A stretch of 64,000 bases of DNA, from positions 25,151-89,150 of the forward strand of contig CAKSAM010000008.1 in NCBI GenBank assembly GCA_934436245.1, read 5' to 3'. This DNA is from an uncultured Acetatifactor sp. GTDB taxonomy: Bacteria; Bacillota; Clostridia; Lachnospirales; Lachnospiraceae. Each line of letters starts with the position of its first letter. The first letter of the stretch is position 1. A model generated the notes under the pieces. That model ran no database searches, was not told the DNA's origin, and saw only the letters and a program-made list of their open reading frames with translations. Positions 60,337-64,000 of this stretch are shown here, in pieces. The position numbers and the translations under genes were made by a program.

Positions 60337-61200
60337 ATGGAACAGCATTTTAATACCCCGGCGGAAGTCATTGATACCAACATGAAAGCCGGAGAGGGCA
60401 AGGCACATCTTCCCCTGGGAAAAATGATCCTGTTGGGCATTATGGCAGGTGCATTTATTGCACTGGGGGGTGCTACCAGCAGCACTGCGGCACATGCCAT
60501 TGATAATGTAGGTCTGGCACGATTTGTGGCAGGTATTATCTTCCCAGTGGGACTGATGATCATTGTATTTGTAGGCGGAGAACTTTTCACCGGTAACTGT
60601 CTGATCGTTATGGATGTGGTAGGCAAAAAGGTGACCTGTTTTGAATGTATCCGTAATCTGATCGTGGTATATTTCAGTAACCTGATTGGTGCCTTGATCA
60701 TTGATACCCTGATCTACTTCTCCGGTAATCTGGATTACACCGGTGGTCTGCTGGGCGCTTATGCAATCAAAGTGGCAGTTGGTAAAGTTGGTATCTCGCC
60801 CTTGAAGGGAATTACTTCAGGAATCCTGTGTAATATCCTGGTATGTATTGCTATCCTGATGGCAGTGGCAGCAACCGATATCGTAGGCAAAGTCTGGGCA
60901 ATCTTTTTCCCTATTATGGCGTTTGTGGTCGGCGGCTTCGAGCACTGTGTTGCAAATATGTTTTACATTCCCGTAGGCATGATGGCTGCACAGAATCCTG
61001 TTTACGTGGCAAAGGCGCAGGAAGCTTACGGACTGACCGCAGAGCAGATCCAGGGACTGACGGTACTGCACAGCCTGAACAATTTTATTCCCGTTACCAT
61101 CGGCAATATCTTGGGCGGAATGGTATTCGTAGGAATCCCCTGCTACTTTATCTATAAGAAGAAGTGGCAGAAATGGCATGAGGATGCCAAGACCGCATAG
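60337..61200 (+). CDS. Formate/nitrite transporter family channel
   Basis: A 287-residue FNT (FocA/NirC-like) membrane protein with six helices. The family features are GAFIALGG, the helix-break region GGELFTGNCLIV and GGFEHCVANMFYIPVGM with the pore His. It would move formate, nitrite or a related anion, most likely formate in a fermenting anaerobe. ATG 60337 has GAGG six bases upstream; earlier in-frame ATGs at 60325 and 60286 are less likely. Confidence 0.92.
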   Translation: MEQHFNTPAEVIDTNMKAGEGKAHLPLGKMILLGIMAGAFIALGGATSSTAAHAIDNVGLARFVAGIIFPVGLMIIVFVGGELFTGNCLIVMDVVGKKVTCFECIRNLIVVYFSNLIGALIIDTLIYFSGNLDYTGGLLGAYAIKVAVGKVGISPLKGITSGILCNILVCIAILMAVAATDIVGKVWAIFFPIMAFVVGGFEHCVANMFYIPVGMMAAQNPVYVAKAQEAYGLTAEQIQGLTVLHSLNNFIPVTIGNILGGMVFVGIPCYFIYKKKWQKWHEDAKTA

Positions 61201-61238
61201 GACGGGCGGATTACAAAGTAAATACAGAGTAGAACAGG

Positions 61239-61276
61239 AGCAGCTTGGGATATGACAGGATCCCCGGCTGCTTTTT
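61239..61276 (+). terminator. Terminator of the FNT gene
   Basis: AGCAGC..GGGAT/ATCCC..GCTGCT hairpin with TTTTTG after it. The rest of 61277-61504 is AT-rich and holds nothing that I can support. Confidence 0.82.
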
Positions 61277-61504
61277 GCTTATACGATGCGCCAGATACAG
61301 ATTTATGTATGCTTGTACTTGAAGCCGTACGTGGTGCATGTACCTCATTGAACTGTTAAGAGTGGGAATGTACGGGCATGTATTTTTAGAATTATAAACG
61401 AAATATAAAATCTTATTTTCACACATGTAATATAAAAACAAAAGAAAAATAGAGAAAACACGAGATAATATGAGAAATAGATGTTTAAATAAATGTGAAT
61501 GCGT

Positions 61505-61572
61505 TTGAAAAACTTGGCATATAAAACTAATATAAGCTATAGAAATTAGCACTCAATAAAAATGAGTGCTAA
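61505..61572 (+). promoter_or_regulatory. groESL promoter and CIRCE operator
   Basis: TTGAAA (61505-61510), 17 bases, TAATAT (61528-61533) form the promoter. The CIRCE element TTAGCACTC-N9-GAGTGCTAA (61546-61572) is a perfect match to the HrcA-binding consensus, so groESL is repressed by HrcA until heat shock. Confidence 0.95.
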
Positions 61573-61624
61573 CAAATGAAAAAGAGTAATATGATATTTA
61601 AATAGTTATAAGGAGGCAGTTGTC

Positions 61625-61909
61625 ATGAGTTTGAAACCCTTAGGTGACAGAGTAGTATTAAAACAGTTAGTCGCAGAGGAGACCACCAAGTCCGGTATCG
61701 TTCTCCCCGGTCAGAATAAGGAAAAGCCCCAGCAGGCAGAAGTTGTTGCTGTCGGCCCCGGCGGTGTTGTAGACGGCAAGGAAGTCAAGATGGAAGTTAA
61801 GGTTGGCGATCAGGTCATCTATTCCAAATACTCCGGAACCGGAGTAAAACTGGATGACGAAGAGTACATCATCGTAAAGCAGAGCGACATCCTTGCAATC
61901 ATTCAGTAA
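61625..61909 (+). CDS. groS: Co-chaperonin GroES
   Basis: A 94-residue GroES with the start LKPLGDRVVLKQ, mobile loop ETTKSGIVLPGQNKEKPQQAEVVAVGPG, GDQVIYSKYSGTGVKLDDEEYIIV and normal length. AAGGAGG lies upstream. It caps the GroEL ring during folding and is followed by groL after a hairpin. Confidence 0.98.
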   Translation: MSLKPLGDRVVLKQLVAEETTKSGIVLPGQNKEKPQQAEVVAVGPGGVVDGKEVKMEVKVGDQVIYSKYSGTGVKLDDEEYIIVKQSDILAIIQ

Positions 61910-61910
61910 T

Positions 61911-61963
61911 GTAACTATTCAGAGCCATGCAAAACTGCGTTCTGCGAATGGAGTTCTGAATAG
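61911..61963 (+). repeat. Inverted-repeat hairpin between groES and groL
   Basis: GTAACTATTCAGA (61911-61923) has its inverted partner TCTGAATAG (61955-61963). The same end sequences appear in the hairpin at 26072-26114. Confidence 0.6.
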
Positions 61964-61998
61964 CTGCCAGTAATTGCAAAAAATCAAAAACAAATTAA

Positions 61999-63657
<1,659 letters not shown>

Positions 63658-63667
63658 ACACCCATAG

Positions 63668-63709
63668 AAAAAACAAGCGCCACACCTTCGGGTGTGGCAT
63701 TTGTTTTTT
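63668..63709 (+). terminator. Terminator of groESL
   Basis: AACAAGCGCCACACC/GGTGTGGCATTTGTT with a TTCG tetraloop is followed by TTTTTT. Confidence 0.92.
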
Positions 63710-64000
63710 ATGGGTGTTTATCGAGAAAATCATGAGTGCGAAGCACGTGCTCTGCGAAGCAGAGCGATTTTCGAAGATATAAACGTGGATGTGCAAAATA
63801 CCCGATCTCCAAGCTTGCTTGAGATGTCGGGTACTTTTTATGTCATGGATATGACGAAGTCCAGCGGATATCGCATGAATTGCGAAGCAATTTATGCGAT
63901 AAGCCGCTGCTGCGTCGAAGTTATCGGGTGTGGCATTTGTTTTTTATGGGTGTTTATCGAGAAAATCATGAGTGCGAAGCACGTGCTCTGCGAAGCAGAG
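63688..64000 (+). repeat. Direct repeat array of about 236-bp period with GCGAAGC hairpins
   Basis: A perfect 77-bp repeat covers 63688-63764 and 63924-64000, the second copy running off the window. It holds two stem-loops, GTGCGAAGCAC and GCTCTGCGAAGCAGAGC. The spacer has CCCGA...TCGGG (63801-63832) and TATCGCAT...AATTGCGAAGCAATT...ATGCGATA (63869-63901). Each GCGAAGC core is a sequence known to make a very stable mini-hairpin in DNA. No coding region is seen here. Confidence 0.8.

Noticed and set aside
61211-61552. Minus-strand frame of 113 codons upstream of groES
   Set aside because: It crosses the groESL promoter region and has no ribosome site or recognisable protein features.
63668-64000. 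CRISPR array
   Set aside because: The repeats are 77 bp with a 236-bp period and carry palindromes and terminators; spacers of regular length are absent and there are no cas genes.

Overview
The window looks like a chromosome segment of a gut-type Lachnospiraceae bacterium (Clostridia, low-to-mid GC Gram-positive). The reasons are Firmicutes-type promoters (TTGACA-17-TATAAT), strong AGGAGG ribosome sites, a CIRCE-controlled groESL operon, an MmsB sugar permease, lipoprotein-type solute-binding proteins, a ClpC/RadA neighbourhood and several small proteins typical of Lachnospiraceae. Product names come from motif reading alone; no database search was run.

Layout. 1-3.3 kb: end of a monosaccharide ABC permease, a chemotaxis receptor and a CYTH triphosphatase. 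3.5-8.2 kb: a DJ-1 family protein, gmd and fcl (GDP-fucose synthesis), an M18 aminopeptidase and a bacteriohemerythrin. 8.2-23 kb: an accessory block with a subtilisin-like protease, two paralogous GHKL sensor kinases, a LytTR response regulator and a divergent gene for a surface protein of about 3,050 residues. A decayed 3' end of a second subtilisin-like gene lies past its far end. 23-31.6 kb: a LacI-regulated galactan/galacto-oligosaccharide locus (binding protein, two permeases, cytoplasmic-type GH53, an unrecognised 612-residue protein and a zinc-ribbon microprotein). 31.6-33.3 kb: small membrane or hypothetical proteins. 33.3-38.4 kb: a TetR regulator and an FtsX-type ABC exporter sharing an operator. 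38.5-44.1 kb: an operon of M20 amidohydrolase, ATC-hydrolase-like protein, taurine/nitrate-type ABC importer and nitroreductase. 44.2-47.7 kb: pyrE, two small membrane proteins and an M29 aminopeptidase. 48-51.8 kb: purE-purM-purN-purD. 51.8-59.3 kb: an SH3b membrane protein, GntR-clpC, a small conserved protein, radA and a type II pantothenate kinase. 59.4-64 kb: a possible type I toxin, tRNA-Trp, an FNT channel, groES-groL and the start of a palindromic repeat array that runs off the window.

Most interesting: (a) the two tandem kinases have lost complementary catalytic parts, one the phospho-acceptor His and the other ATP-box residues, so they may work only as a heterodimer controlling the giant surface protein; (b) the galactan locus carries an unrecognised carbohydrate-type protein overlapped by a zinc-ribbon microprotein; (c) the M20/ATC-hydrolase-like/ABC/nitroreductase operon looks like an uncharacterised scavenging route for a cyclic N- or S-containing compound; (d) a putative holin-like toxin gene has a 3' region able to pair with its own ribosome site; (e) there is a 213-bp MITE-like element with partial copies elsewhere, and a repeat array of hairpins capped by GCGAAGC.
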